Origin: Alphaproteobacteria bacterium
Lineage (GTDB): Bacteria > Pseudomonadota > Alphaproteobacteria > UBA9655
NCBI GenBank assembly: GCA_019752515.1
Contig: JAIEMB010000002.1
Location: 1-64,000, forward strand
DNA: 64,000 nucleotides
Reading direction: 5' to 3'
Positions 26,222-35,704 of this stretch are shown here, in pieces. The position numbers and the translations under genes were made by a program. Positions within the stretch are counted from its first letter, which is position 1. Every line of letters starts with the position of its first letter. A model generated the notes under the pieces. The model had not been told where the DNA came from, did no database searches, and was given only the letters and a program-made list of their open reading frames with translations.

Positions 26222-27862
26222 ATGTCTCGAAGAGAGTTTTTTTTCCTCTTACTCACTAGTTTAAGTTTATTGAGTGAATCGTCTCTTATGGCGATGGAAG
26301 ATCCCAACGCTGGTTTATATATGCACAGCAGAGCACCTACAAAACTTTCAGTCCTTAGAGAAAGTATGGAAGAAACAATTGATGAAATTGATTGTATTCT
26401 GAAATCTAATATTGAATATAATAAAGATAAAAAGAACATTTTAAAAGAAATTTTGGACTCACTTGCCTCTAATAACTATAAAAAATTTATTACAGATTAT
26501 AAAAATTTTTTTGGAGAAGATCTTCTTGATGAAAATATAAATGTAAAGGAGTTAAGATACAGATTAGATGGACTTCAACAGGGAATATATACATATGAGA
26601 TCATCATATATAATGCCACAACCTTTCGCCGGGATTTATATCACAATATAAATAAAGAATACAAATACCCACGTAATCATGTGGGAGCAGGTTTAATTTC
26701 TGCGGCAGCTTCAATAGAACAGCAAGAAAACGCTAGGTATCATAAGCCTCTTCTTGAAAAAAGAGATGTTGTATCAAAATATATTCTTGAAACCATTTGT
26801 ATGGAGGAGATGGAGTTTTGGAACATTATTCAAGAGGATATAAAAATGCATTATCTTTTACAATACGAAAGTCATCCTAAGGAATTTGATAGCGAATGCA
26901 GAGCTCACAATGATGCATATAAATTAAAAGAAGGCGGAGAAAATAAATCATCGATAAAGCCAAAAAAATATGAATTTGAGGGTTCTGTTATTAATAATTT
27001 TATAAAATGGAAGCTAAAGAAGTTAACTGAAAAAAATAAGAAAAGAGATGGTTTTCCTTCTAGTATTCCAGCAGAGTGGACACAACATCTTAAAGATTCA
27101 AAGGTACCTTCAAAAACTGCGAAAAAGGGGAAAATGTCAAAGGGTAAATCGGCTGCAATTGAAAAACACTCAGCTCAGAAGGCTCCTCAAACGGTGAATC
27201 CTACAGAGCCTTCTTGGCTTGCAGTGCTTGAGAATGAAGCTAAGGATGAGGTTCAAATTGAGGCAATTTCAGATAAAGATATGGTTTCAAAAGCGATTAC
27301 GGTAGAGCCAGTGAGAGTCATTAACGTAGACTTACCTCCCCCATCACCTGCTAATGTTGACATCGAAGAGGATATTACTCTCCTTCGTTATCAGCCTTAT
27401 GTGAAAACTGTAGCAGAAATGGAGTCCTTAAGCCCTCCTAAAATACAACCTTATATGATAGAGGCGGTAAATAAGAAATATCAGCATCTTTTAAAGAGTA
27501 TTTTTTTGAAAGGAAAAAACATTGATTTTGGCGATGTTAAAAGCATGATGCTTTATGTGTTTAAAGCTCATGTCTCTTCATTCAAAAGCGGGACGTGTCA
27601 CTTTGATCTATATCTTTTACATAAAACCGGAGAACCCACGCAATTTGTGAACAAAGAAACCTATTTAAAATATCAGAAGGAATCTAAATCCAAAACTCTC
27701 GATCATACTGTTGTAAGAAGAACAATTGTATCCGAGCCACCTCATTCAAGAGGAAGCCATAAACAAGGACAAACACGTTTCATGTATCCTGCGCTTGTCG
27801 AGCTATTAGCAAGTTCCCTAGAAAGGAGCGGCCTTACACCAAAGAATTTAGGATGGGAATAG
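26222..27862 (+). CDS. Large exported protein of unknown function
   Basis: The start at 26222 is favoured by GGAG five bases upstream and by the signal peptide that follows (SRREFFFLLLTSLSLLSESSLMA); an upstream TTG at 26165 adds 19 residues. The 546-residue product is Lys-, Glu- and Ile-rich, helical through residue 300, has a Lys-rich linker (KTAKKGKMSKGKSAAIEK), and a C-terminal folded part with FKSGTCHFDLYLLHKTGE and RGSHKQGQTRFMYPALVELL. I do not recognise any domain. The length, export signal and host-associated setting make an effector or surface protein possible but unproven. Confidence 0.6.
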   Translation: MSRREFFFLLLTSLSLLSESSLMAMEDPNAGLYMHSRAPTKLSVLRESMEETIDEIDCILKSNIEYNKDKKNILKEILDSLASNNYKKFITDYKNFFGEDLLDENINVKELRYRLDGLQQGIYTYEIIIYNATTFRRDLYHNINKEYKYPRNHVGAGLISAAASIEQQENARYHKPLLEKRDVVSKYILETICMEEMEFWNIIQEDIKMHYLLQYESHPKEFDSECRAHNDAYKLKEGGENKSSIKPKKYEFEGSVINNFIKWKLKKLTEKNKKRDGFPSSIPAEWTQHLKDSKVPSKTAKKGKMSKGKSAAIEKHSAQKAPQTVNPTEPSWLAVLENEAKDEVQIEAISDKDMVSKAITVEPVRVINVDLPPPSPANVDIEEDITLLRYQPYVKTVAEMESLSPPKIQPYMIEAVNKKYQHLLKSIFLKGKNIDFGDVKSMMLYVFKAHVSSFKSGTCHFDLYLLHKTGEPTQFVNKETYLKYQKESKSKTLDHTVVRRTIVSEPPHSRGSHKQGQTRFMYPALVELLASSLERSGLTPKNLGWE

Positions 27863-27957
27863 AAAGGCAACTTTATTTCCTCAGCTCTTTTTTTCGTGCT
27901 TCTCTCAGCTTAAATTCAAGAGTATACTTAATAGAAAAGCGTAATAAGGAACAAGAA

Positions 27958-28281
27958 ATGCCGGTTTTCTTAATTCTGGGTTGTGAGGTTGCTGTTTTCT
28001 CATTCCTTATAGGTGCTTATATGGATTCAGTCGGGTTTGGGTTATGCATTCTAGGGGCTGCCGGACTTCTGATGTATTTTCTTTATCAAAAAATTTACAC
28101 CTTTCTTCCCTTGGTTTGGGAGATAACACTTTTAGGAACAATGGCAACCTTATTTTGGTGTTCTTCTATAGACCGGTGGCTTGGAACCAACTTTATTGCT
28201 ATTTTCCTTGCCTTAAGTATGGGAAGTCTTCTTTTTTTTCTTAATAATCACTTCCTCAAGAAATATACGAGTCTGCAATGA
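27958..28281 (+). CDS. Small integral membrane protein
   Basis: The ATG at 27958 has AAGGA upstream; an earlier frame start at 27853 overlaps the previous gene and lacks a ribosome site. The 107-residue product is almost entirely hydrophobic with about four membrane helices (FLILGCEVAVFSFLIGAYM, FGLCILGAAGLLMYFL, WEITLLGTMATLFW, FIAIFLALSMGSLLFFL). No family is recognised. Confidence 0.55.
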   Translation: MPVFLILGCEVAVFSFLIGAYMDSVGFGLCILGAAGLLMYFLYQKIYTFLPLVWEITLLGTMATLFWCSSIDRWLGTNFIAIFLALSMGSLLFFLNNHFLKKYTSLQ

Positions 28282-28329
28282 AAATGCTTTATTAAACAAG
28301 AAGATCAACAAACAAACTAATGCAGTTTA

Positions 28330-28985
28330 GTAAAATCCTAAGTTGCTGATATTATTGCTTACGTTCAAGCAACCTATGGTCTCTCATACACAGTTCAGGG
28401 CATGTCTTCTTGAAGGCACACCCACGGTTATTCCTTCAAAAAGCCAAAAAGGAACTCCTGCTAAGGCAGATCCTGTAAAGCAGGAAGCTTTTATTCAAGC
28501 TTATGAGAAACTTTTAACAGAAGCATCTACGGATGAGCCGATTTTATTTGGTGGGCGGTGTCCACACAACCATTGCAACTAAAGTGGCATATGGATGATA
28601 AGAACGGGTGTAAATAAGCCCATAGCAACCTACAGATTCAAGAACACGCATGAATCTTATGGGAGCCCTCAATCTTGAATCGATGCAAGTTATCATAGGT
28701 TCTTATAAGACGATTGATAGTAAAACAATGGTGGAATATTTCAATCCTTTAAAAGCAGCCTCTCCAAAGGTTCCTAAAATTCATCCGATCTTAGATCAAG
28801 GTCCATACAATATAAGCGCTGTCACAGGAGAAGCCGTAAAAAAGAGAGGGATTCATTTGCATTATTTGCATCCCTATAGCCCAAATCTCAATCCAATTGA
28901 GTTCCTATGATGAATGAACACGTTCGTAACAACTGAGTTTTTGAGTCAGCAAACGAGTTCAAACGAGCGATCTACAGTTTTCTTT
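28330..28985 (+). pseudogene. IS630-family transposase remnant
   Basis: Fragments in shifting frames read like an IS630 transposase: AYVQATYGLSYTVQGMSS, KKPKGTPAKADPVKQEAF-like sequence, AYEKLLTEASTDEPILF, then VAYG...IRTGVNKPIA, MNLMGALNLESMQVIIGSY and finally HLHYLHPYSPNLNPIEFL and MNEHVRNN. The last parts carry the NLNPIE end of the DDE domain. Stops and frameshifts near 28560, 28650 and 28910 show it is dead. Its end abuts the stop codon of the convergent Nudix-module gene. Confidence 0.85.
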
Positions 28986-30558
28986 GAAACCTCACATCCT
29001 TAACTTCAACCACAGGGGGTGGAGAGCCTTCCTTTACACCAGGCATAATAGCAGGGTAAAGGAAAAACATGGTTTGTCGAGAATTGATTATAAAATCAAG
29101 TTTCAATGTTCTCCATTCTCCACTTCCGTCATACGGAGTAGATTGGGTTTTATAGGGATTTGGATAATCCCAATATTGAATGTAAGCCCCTGGCGTATCA
29201 CTTCGCATATCAACTTCAAAGCTAACTTTTTGATCAGCAAATAGGCCTACGTCATCCTTTAGTAACTGATAATAAAAAACATAACCATCACCCGTAAGAG
29301 CAATATGCCCTTCTCCCTTTGGAACCACGCTCAGAGGTACTTTCGTTCCTCGCTTTTGAGCTGGATCGTTAGTCAATGTATATCCTTGTGGGATGGTTGT
29401 GGCAGAGCTTGCGAGAAAAGTGGAATTGAACGTTAAGGGCAGATCTTCTTTCTTTATTTCCCGAATGTTAGCTCTTCTAATTTCAACTACAGGAGATTCA
29501 GAACCTGGCTCTACGCCAGGCATAATGGCAGGATAAAGGAAAAAACGCCCCTTACTCGCATCAATCTTAAATTCAATACTTAAAGTTTGCCATGCTCCCT
29601 TCCCTAAGTGAGCAAGAGATTTCGTTTTATGGGAGTTTGGATAATCCCAATATTGGATGTAAGCACCTGGAACGTTACTTTTAACATCAACTTCAAAGCT
29701 GATCGTTTTTCCATTTAATTTGACCATATCGTCCTTTAATAATTCCTGATAAAAGACGTAACCATCACCCGTAAGAGCAACGTGTCCTTCTCCCCTTGGT
29801 GCCACGCTCAGAGGTACTTTCGTTCCACGCTTTTGAGCTGGATCGTCAGTCAATTTATATCCCTGTGGGGTGGTTTTGGCAGAGCTTGCGAGAAAAGTGG
29901 AATTGAACGTTAGGGTCCCTGCTATGGGTTCCTCCGCAGGTGTTGATGCAGGAGTTGGCGCTGGAGATACTGCTGATTCAATAAGCTTCCTGAGGGTTGA
30001 TTGTGCAGTCTTATTGTTTTTCAGCGCCACACGTGTAGGAGCAAAGATTCCCTCATCTGTGCCAGGAAAACTAGCGGCGTAAGTTTTCTCGTTCACGACA
30101 TCTAAAAGCTCTTGTGCTGAAACATATCTCCAATCAGTTTTTTCAACATTCCTCCAGTTTAGTTGGTTTGCGTTTTTACGAAAATCTGTAATTGAAGGTT
30201 TTGGACCTTGAATTTTGACATAATACATACGATAAAAACCACCCGATTGAAAAACATAATCTGTATACGGAGAACTTGCAACCTGCTCATAAGTCAGTTT
30301 TAAAGTATTTGCCGTTTCTTCGTTCGCTTCCCTTACAGCAGTTCTAGCAGTATCTTCTTTATCTTGCGGATCATCAGCTCCTCCAAAATCAGACCACACC
30401 TGAACGTATTTTTTGAGATTATTTGAAAAACGCGTCTCTCTTCCCATAAGGATGGTACCATCATCAAACATAGGCAAAACACCAGCACTCTGTTTCCCTG
30501 CACATAAATTAGAGGAAAATGTTAAAATGAAAATAAAACTTAGATATCTAACCATCAT
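28972..30558 (-). CDS. Exported Nudix hydrolase domain with two C-terminal beta-sandwich-like modules
   Basis: A 528-residue protein with a signal peptide (VRYLSFIFILTFSSNLCA). Residues 22-195 form a Nudix domain: E68-x7-R76-E77-A-N-E80-E81 matches the catalytic box (REANEET), although the box's leading Gly is two residues farther away than usual. After a Pro/Ala/Thr-rich linker come two near-identical modules (about 215-366 and 374-528), each with TFNSTFLASSA, GYVFY, PGAYIQYWDYPN and FFLYPAIMPG. The same module ends two other proteins in the window. Nudix enzymes cleave nucleoside-diphosphate derivatives and are usually cytosolic, so an exported one attached to possible carbohydrate-binding modules is unusual. 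Confidence 0.8.
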   Translation of the reverse strand: MMVRYLSFIFILTFSSNLCAGKQSAGVLPMFDDGTILMGRETRFSNNLKKYVQVWSDFGGADDPQDKEDTARTAVREANEETANTLKLTYEQVASSPYTDYVFQSGGFYRMYYVKIQGPKPSITDFRKNANQLNWRNVEKTDWRYVSAQELLDVVNEKTYAASFPGTDEGIFAPTRVALKNNKTAQSTLRKLIESAVSPAPTPASTPAEEPIAGTLTFNSTFLASSAKTTPQGYKLTDDPAQKRGTKVPLSVAPRGEGHVALTGDGYVFYQELLKDDMVKLNGKTISFEVDVKSNVPGAYIQYWDYPNSHKTKSLAHLGKGAWQTLSIEFKIDASKGRFFLYPAIMPGVEPGSESPVVEIRRANIREIKKEDLPLTFNSTFLASSATTIPQGYTLTNDPAQKRGTKVPLSVVPKGEGHIALTGDGYVFYYQLLKDDVGLFADQKVSFEVDMRSDTPGAYIQYWDYPNPYKTQSTPYDGSGEWRTLKLDFIINSRQTMFFLYPAIMPGVKEGSPPPVVEVKDVRFQRKL

Positions 30559-30769
30559 ATTTACCTACAAAACAGCACTTATTACGAATATAGTTAACGA
30601 TTGGAAATTTGCAAGGTTCTTTGATATTTTTTTTCAACCATGGGTTAACTTTTACGGGACGCTTAACCAAAGGACGATGGCAAGAGAACTTATTCAGTTA
30701 GGGCTAAGTTCCCTAGTGCTCGCTCCGTATTACAATGCACTTTACTCCCTAGGAACGCCGAAGGGTTTA

Positions 30770-31324
30770 TCACATATGAGGTAACATCCGCGCTAAGGCA
30801 TTATCTTTTAAGACAAAATAATGATAAAGAGTGCCCAAAATATGGACTCCTACAAAGACGTAAAAAAGATAAGAAATCCATATGTGAGCAATAATAAAGA
30901 TTTCCGAATTAACACTGGGACCATCCGTAAACGAAGGTATAGTGAATAGCCCAAAATAGTTTATAGAATATCCTCCTAATACAGTCATTAGAAAACCTGT
31001 TATAGGTAGAGAAAACATTATGATGTAAAGAATGGCTATGTTAATTTTACTGAATAACGAAGCCCAAGGGGGCATCTTTTCTGGATCTCTGGGTTTGGGA
31101 TTTCGCTCGCGCCACCACAAACGGATGTAAGCAAGCAAAAAGAGAGTCAACCCAATTTGCTTATGCCAAGCATAAAGAAACCATTTTTGATCAGAGGGGG
31201 GCGTATCTATCATGGTATAAGCTAGCATGTACTGCATAATAAAAAGAAGCAGCATTCCCCAATGAAAAATTTGACTTATAATACCCCATTGTTTTGATGT
31301 ATTGAACCATTGCATTATGAGCAT
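30770..31324 (-). CDS. Cytochrome b561 family protein
   Basis: A four-helix inner-membrane di-haem cytochrome that moves electrons between quinols and periplasmic partners. Probable haem-ligating His residues sit in ISQIFHWGML, AWHKQIGLTL, FIIAHIWISY and VGVHILGTLYHY, spaced as in YodB/CybB proteins. The 184-residue length is typical. A ferredoxin gene lies about 60 bases upstream on the same strand, though no functional link is established. Confidence 0.88.
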   Translation of the reverse strand: MLIMQWFNTSKQWGIISQIFHWGMLLLFIMQYMLAYTMIDTPPSDQKWFLYAWHKQIGLTLFLLAYIRLWWRERNPKPRDPEKMPPWASLFSKINIAILYIIMFSLPITGFLMTVLGGYSINYFGLFTIPSFTDGPSVNSEIFIIAHIWISYLFYVFVGVHILGTLYHYFVLKDNALARMLPHM

Positions 31325-31386
31325 TTCCTTCCCCTAAAAATTAACATGGAGAAAGAAAGCAAGCAAGAATAGATAGGATTATGCAA

Positions 31387-31722
31387 TTAGATCAGCATAT
31401 TACGTGTTGCAGCAGGGAGGCGAACAACAAGACCATCCAATTCAGGGCGCATGATTATTTGACATCCTAAACGAGACGTTTGAGTGAGTCCGAAAGCTAA
31501 ATCAAGCATATCCTCTTCATCTTCGGTTGCATCTGCTAATAGATCATACCATTCAGATTCGACAATGACGTGGCAAGTAGAACAGGCTAAAGAGCCTTCA
31601 CAGGCTCCTTCCAAAAAAAGCTTGTCGCTGTTTTGATGGGCAATTTCCAGAACAGAAAGACCATTCGGCGCATCAACCTCAACGGACTCTCCATCAGGTT
31701 TAATAAAGCTCATCCTTGGCAT
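31387..31722 (-). CDS. fdx: Adrenodoxin-type [2Fe-2S] ferredoxin
   Basis: A 111-residue electron carrier with cluster ligands Cys41, Cys47, Cys50 ([17 protein letters not shown]) and Cys87 (SRLGCQIIM). This spacing is the Isc/vertebrate-type ferredoxin used in iron-sulfur cluster assembly. No isc genes are adjacent, so its precise partner is unknown. Confidence 0.93.
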   Translation of the reverse strand: MPRMSFIKPDGESVEVDAPNGLSVLEIAHQNSDKLFLEGACEGSLACSTCHVIVESEWYDLLADATEDEEDMLDLAFGLTQTSRLGCQIIMRPELDGLVVRLPAATRNMLI

Positions 31723-31901
31723 ACCATTCTCCTTTAATTATTACATCAGCATTAAACACAACTGACCCGTATTTGCAAGAGACATAGTATTATCGTTAAG
31801 ACCATCTTTTATTTATGTGCCACAATATGTTTTTGTAGGAATGAGGGAGAAGATTAGATCATTCCTCTAAAAGGGTTAAAAGATCCTAGAAAGATAGAAA
31901 T

Positions 31902-32312
31902 ATGATGAAAGTGCGACGTTTTAAAATGGAAACGCTTGTTCGAGACAAATTCCCTGGGCGAATTGAAAAATTAGGGGGAAGAGTTCATCTGCGTAAAATA
32001 GGTTCTTCGAATTATATTCATAGTTTAAAACTTAAACTTAAAGAAGAAGTGGAAGAGGTTTATAAGGCATCTACACTAGAAGAAGTTAAGGAAGAATTGG
32101 GAGACGTTTTAGAAGTTCTTTATACTCTTGCAAAAACTCAAGGACTAGAGCTAGCTCATATTGAGCAAATACGGCTCCAAAAGAGGAATGAACGAGGCGG
32201 ATTTAGGAAAGGCAATTTTGCTGAATTTGTTGAGGTTGAGAGTGATGATGACAAACATCCCATCGTTCAATATTGCAAACAGAATAAGGAAAAGTACCCA
32301 GAAATTCTTTAG
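31902..32312 (+). CDS. MazG-like / phosphoribosyl-ATP pyrophosphohydrolase-like protein
   Basis: A 136-residue all-alpha NTP pyrophosphatase-type protein. It shows the EExxE...ExxD metal signature: KLKEEVEEVYKA followed by VKEELGDVLEVLYTLAK. The C-terminal RNERGGFRKGNF is typical of the house-cleaning subfamily. It probably hydrolyses a non-canonical or excess NTP to the monophosphate. It converges with an AdoMet-decarboxylase-like gene with six bases between them. Confidence 0.85.
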   Translation: MMKVRRFKMETLVRDKFPGRIEKLGGRVHLRKIGSSNYIHSLKLKLKEEVEEVYKASTLEEVKEELGDVLEVLYTLAKTQGLELAHIEQIRLQKRNERGGFRKGNFAEFVEVESDDDKHPIVQYCKQNKEKYPEIL

Positions 32313-32318
32313 GGATAT

Positions 32319-32681
32319 CTAAAAAGACATGTGCTCAATTTCTGCTGAAACCTTAAAAAAAGCCCTCGTATAATTGATAGCCTTTTGCTCATCGAAACCT
32401 TTACAGGTGTAAATAACGATGGAAAAAAATTGATGTGAGCTCCAAATATAAGCAGAAATGCCGGAATCAATCAAAGGAACGAAAGCGTCAAAACCTTGAT
32501 TTTCTTTTTTACCCATTCCACTTGCCGGTGAAAAGATGATCGGATCACCGTAAATTCTTAAATCTAGGTGAGATGCAAGCTCACGCAAATATGTGTCTAA
32601 ATCTTGTTTTCGGATATCTATTGAATAAAAACCTTCGATCAGTAGACGTTGACGAAAAATTTCAGGAGCAATGTTTTTCAT
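32319..32681 (-). CDS. S-adenosylmethionine decarboxylase-related protein
   Basis: The ATG at 32681 follows GAGG at six bases; a TTG four codons earlier overlaps that site. The 120-residue product resembles small SpeD-like proteins: LLIEGFYSIDI, LRIYGDPIIFSPASGMGKKE, GFDAFVPLIDSGISAYIW and FSIVIYTCKGFDEQKA. The conserved processing region of true AdoMet decarboxylases cannot be aligned with certainty, so activity is uncertain. No polyamine genes lie beside it. Confidence 0.55.
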   Translation of the reverse strand: MKNIAPEIFRQRLLIEGFYSIDIRKQDLDTYLRELASHLDLRIYGDPIIFSPASGMGKKENQGFDAFVPLIDSGISAYIWSSHQFFSIVIYTCKGFDEQKAINYTRAFFKVSAEIEHMSF

Positions 32682-32716
32682 GATTAACCTCAATTCTGCT
32701 ATGTGAGTATCTACTA

Positions 32717-34438
32717 TTAAAGTCCATCATTTGGAAAAGACCCATTTTTCTCGTTTTCAAGCCACTGTTGGCGACGAAAGTTATCAACAAGTTTACTAAT
32801 CTCATCAGGAGGGATTCCTATAACATTAAGAACACTCATGGCTAATTGAATAGTAGGTTCAACCGTTTCTGGCACAACAAGGCGAGCACCCGTATTGATA
32901 AGTCTATCCTGGTGTTTATGATCTTTTATTCGGACACATACGGGTAAGTCAGGAAAATGACGACGCAGCATCATAACAGCTCGGACAGAGGGTGTCATGT
33001 GATTGAGGGTAATAACAACAGCCTTTGCACGATCCGCACCCACAGCTTTAAGAACTTGAAACCGGCGAGCATCGCCATAAAAAACAGACCAACCTTTTTC
33101 TCTTCCCTCTGAGATGCGGCGCATATCCATATCGATGGCTACAAAGGGAATGAGACGGTTTGCTAGAATTTCTCCTAACATTTGGCCAACCCTTCCACAA
33201 CCCGCTATGATGATGTGATTTTTGAACTCTCCTATCTCTTCCATTGCCAGTGAAAGTTCGGTGTGCGTTTCGTGAACTTGAAACTTATCTGAAAGCCATT
33301 TTCCTATGATAGCTAGAACAGGTGTTAAAGCCATGGAAAGGGTTACAACGAGAAATAAAATATCTGATAGTCCAGGAGGTAAGAATTGCTGAGCGACTTG
33401 TGGTGAAAAAATAACGAAAACAAACTCTCCTCCACCAGCGAGGTAGAGAGAGACTCTTAAGCTCGTAGATGCTCTTAAACCGCTCATACGTGAAAGGAGA
33501 AAGACAAGAAGAGCTTTCAAAGTAAGCATAAAGATCAACATAATTAGGACAACACCAAAGGATTGAGCTAAAACAACGATGTTAATGCCCATCCCAACAG
33601 ACATGAAGAAAACCCCCAACAAAAGGCCTCGGAAAGGTTGAATGTCAGCTTCGACCTGATGGCGGTATTCAGTTTCTGCCAAAAGAATACCTGCTAAGAA
33701 AGCCCCTAATTCCATAGAAAGCCCCGAGATTTCTGTAACAAAGCTTGTTCCTAAGACAACTAAAAAGGTAGCGGCCATAAAAAGTTCAGAATTACCACTC
33801 ATTGCAACAGCTCGGTAAATGGGTCGAAATACAAGTCGTCCAAGACCAATTATAACTAAAAGAGTAATTGCGGCATTAATCGTTGCAAAAGAGAGTTCGA
33901 GAAAGACGTTTGACTGATTTGTTCCTAAAGTCGTGGTTAAAATTAAAAGGAAAACGACTGCGAGATCTTGAAGAAGAAGCACTGAAAAAGCTACTCGACC
34001 AAAACGAGCCGCGAGCTCACGTCGATCCCCTAAAACTTGAAGAACAACGGCTGTGGAAGAAAGGGAAAAGGCACCACCAACAAGTATTGCCGCTTCTTTT
34101 GTTAACCCCCCCCAAAGACCAATAAATGTAAAAATAGCGCCCGTTAAAATAACTTGAGCAAGACCGAGTCCAAATACATATTTTTTCATTGACTGCAAGC
34201 GTTGGAGAGGGAGCTCTAAGCCAAGGGTAAAGAGAAGGAATAATACACCAATTTCACCTAGAAAATGAGTTTCTGTAGGATCAGTAACAACTTTTAAGAC
34301 ATGAGGGCCGATGAGCATACCGGCAACAAGATAACCCAGAACAGGGCTTGCTTTCATCCGTCGAAACAAAAAAACAACGCCTACCGCAGCCATAAGAAAA
34401 GCTAGAATATTGAGTAAATAAGCAGATTCAGGTGTCAC
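32717..34438 (-). CDS. Kef-type K+/H+ antiporter (CPA2 family) with TrkA-N domain
   Basis: About 12 membrane helices from MAAVGVVFLFRRMKASPVLGYLVAGMLIGP to residue 400 of the exchanger fold, then a cytosolic NAD-binding TrkA-N domain starting IIIAGCGRVGQMLGEIL. It is likely a glutathione- or NADH-gated potassium efflux or pH-regulating antiporter. I place the start at GTG 34438 (573 residues), preceded by GGAG; a frame open to 34636 adds 66 residues of poor quality that overlap the divergent transporter gene. Confidence 0.85.
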   Translation of the reverse strand: MTPESAYLLNILAFLMAAVGVVFLFRRMKASPVLGYLVAGMLIGPHVLKVVTDPTETHFLGEIGVLFLLFTLGLELPLQRLQSMKKYVFGLGLAQVILTGAIFTFIGLWGGLTKEAAILVGGAFSLSSTAVVLQVLGDRRELAARFGRVAFSVLLLQDLAVVFLLILTTTLGTNQSNVFLELSFATINAAITLLVIIGLGRLVFRPIYRAVAMSGNSELFMAATFLVVLGTSFVTEISGLSMELGAFLAGILLAETEYRHQVEADIQPFRGLLLGVFFMSVGMGINIVVLAQSFGVVLIMLIFMLTLKALLVFLLSRMSGLRASTSLRVSLYLAGGGEFVFVIFSPQVAQQFLPPGLSDILFLVVTLSMALTPVLAIIGKWLSDKFQVHETHTELSLAMEEIGEFKNHIIIAGCGRVGQMLGEILANRLIPFVAIDMDMRRISEGREKGWSVFYGDARRFQVLKAVGADRAKAVVITLNHMTPSVRAVMMLRRHFPDLPVCVRIKDHKHQDRLINTGARLVVPETVEPTIQLAMSVLNVIGIPPDEISKLVDNFRRQQWLENEKNGSFPNDGL

Positions 34439-34617
34439 AGGCCAGACGTCTCCACACTTTCTTTTTTGGAAAGTATACCGTTTTTGTGAGTAAATGCTAG
34501 GGTCTGTGCATGGAATTTTTAGATAAATGTCAGCCAAATTTTGTGGTTCCAATGGAAATAGGTATTGTAAAATGGTATGTTCAATCCTAATTTTAATATT
34601 AAGTTCGTAATGAGTTG

Positions 34618-35586
34618 ATGAATGATATGCCTTCAACGATTGCTCGTGAGTCTGTAAAACCTATTTTTCAAACAGAAGGTAAGGCTTCAGTGCAAGGTGC
34701 ACTGTTTAAGGCATTATCTTGCGTATGTTTTGCAGGTATTTACGGATGTGTCCGTTATATTACTTTATCTGCGAGGGAAAGTGGTTTGACTCCCATGCCG
34801 GCTCCTGAACTTGCGTTTTTTGAAACTTTTTTTGGTCTTTTATTTATCCTTCCATGGGTGATTACCACAGGAAAATCAGCTTTTCGAACTCCTCATTATT
34901 CTCTTTATGTTGCCCGTGCTCTCGTTGTCTCACTTAGTGTTATTCTTTGGTACATGGCGCTTGCTCAGATGCCACTTGTGCAAGTAGTTGCCTTTAAATA
35001 TATAAGTCCTCTCTTTACTATTTTAGGGGCCAAGTTGTTCTTAGGAGAAAAGTGTGGGTGGATTCGAGCAATAGCTATTGGAGTGGCTATTGGGGGGGCT
35101 CTCCTTATTACAGGACATGAATTGATTGAAGGGGATGCTCTGATTTTGGAAGTGAGTCTTTTAGCATTATTACCGTTGGGGGCAACAGCTTGTCAGGCGC
35201 TCTCGGCTGTTTTTGGTAAAAAACAGGCAAAAACCGATTCTCCTCAGACCGTAAGTTTATATCTTCTTCTTTTTACATTACCCATTTTTGCTGTTGCGGC
35301 TTCTTTTAACTGGGTTATGCCCTTATTTTGGCAATGGCCGTGGCTCATTATGATGGGTGGACTTTTAGCTGCTGCTTATATTTTTTTAAGTCAAGCCTAT
35401 GTCGTTGCGGATATCACCTATCTTATACCCGTAAGCTTTACTCGCCTTATTGTAGCTACTTTTATAGGGATGGTTTTGTTTAGCGAATGGCCAACGGTTT
35501 GGACGTGGGTAGGGTCGTTCTTTATCTTAACTGCAACAGCTTGCTTATGTCAGTATGAACTTAAGCGTAAATGCGCGTCTGCGTAG
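34618..35586 (+). CDS. EamA/DMT-family transporter
   Basis: A ten-helix membrane protein with two EamA repeats. Typical features are the second helix run ARALVVSLSVILWYMALAQMPLVQVVAFKYISPLFTILGAKLFLGEK and the mirrored C-terminal repeat ADITYLIPVSFTRLIVATFIGMVLFSEWPT. Members export amino acids or other metabolites; the substrate cannot be told from sequence. It is divergent from the Kef gene and followed by a strong terminator. A TTG one codon earlier is an alternative start. Confidence 0.85.
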   Translation: MNDMPSTIARESVKPIFQTEGKASVQGALFKALSCVCFAGIYGCVRYITLSARESGLTPMPAPELAFFETFFGLLFILPWVITTGKSAFRTPHYSLYVARALVVSLSVILWYMALAQMPLVQVVAFKYISPLFTILGAKLFLGEKCGWIRAIAIGVAIGGALLITGHELIEGDALILEVSLLALLPLGATACQALSAVFGKKQAKTDSPQTVSLYLLLFTLPIFAVAASFNWVMPLFWQWPWLIMMGGLLAAAYIFLSQAYVVADITYLIPVSFTRLIVATFIGMVLFSEWPTVWTWVGSFFILTATACLCQYELKRKCASA

Positions 35587-35655
35587 GGATGAAGTTTGTG
35601 ATCTTTTCTTGACTTATGCGATGTTTAAGCCTAAAGTTTCCCATGAAATGATTAC

Positions 35656-35693
35656 GCCAGTCCGCGCGTTGCGCGCACTGGCGCGTTTTTGTT
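35656..35693 (+). terminator. Intrinsic terminator between the DMT transporter and ffh
   Basis: GCCAGTCCGCGC and GCGCGCACTGGC form a GC-rich stem with one mismatch and a GTT loop, followed by GCG and a run of T. It lies 70 bases after the transporter stop and 12 bases before the ffh start, so ffh is likely read from a promoter nested here or by partial readthrough. Confidence 0.85.
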
Positions 35694-35704
35694 AGGGAAA
35701 GATT

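Noticed and set aside
34439-34636. Extending the Kef-type antiporter 66 residues upstream
   Set aside because: The stretch does not look like antiporter sequence, overlaps the divergent transporter start, and the GTG at 34438 has a ribosome site.
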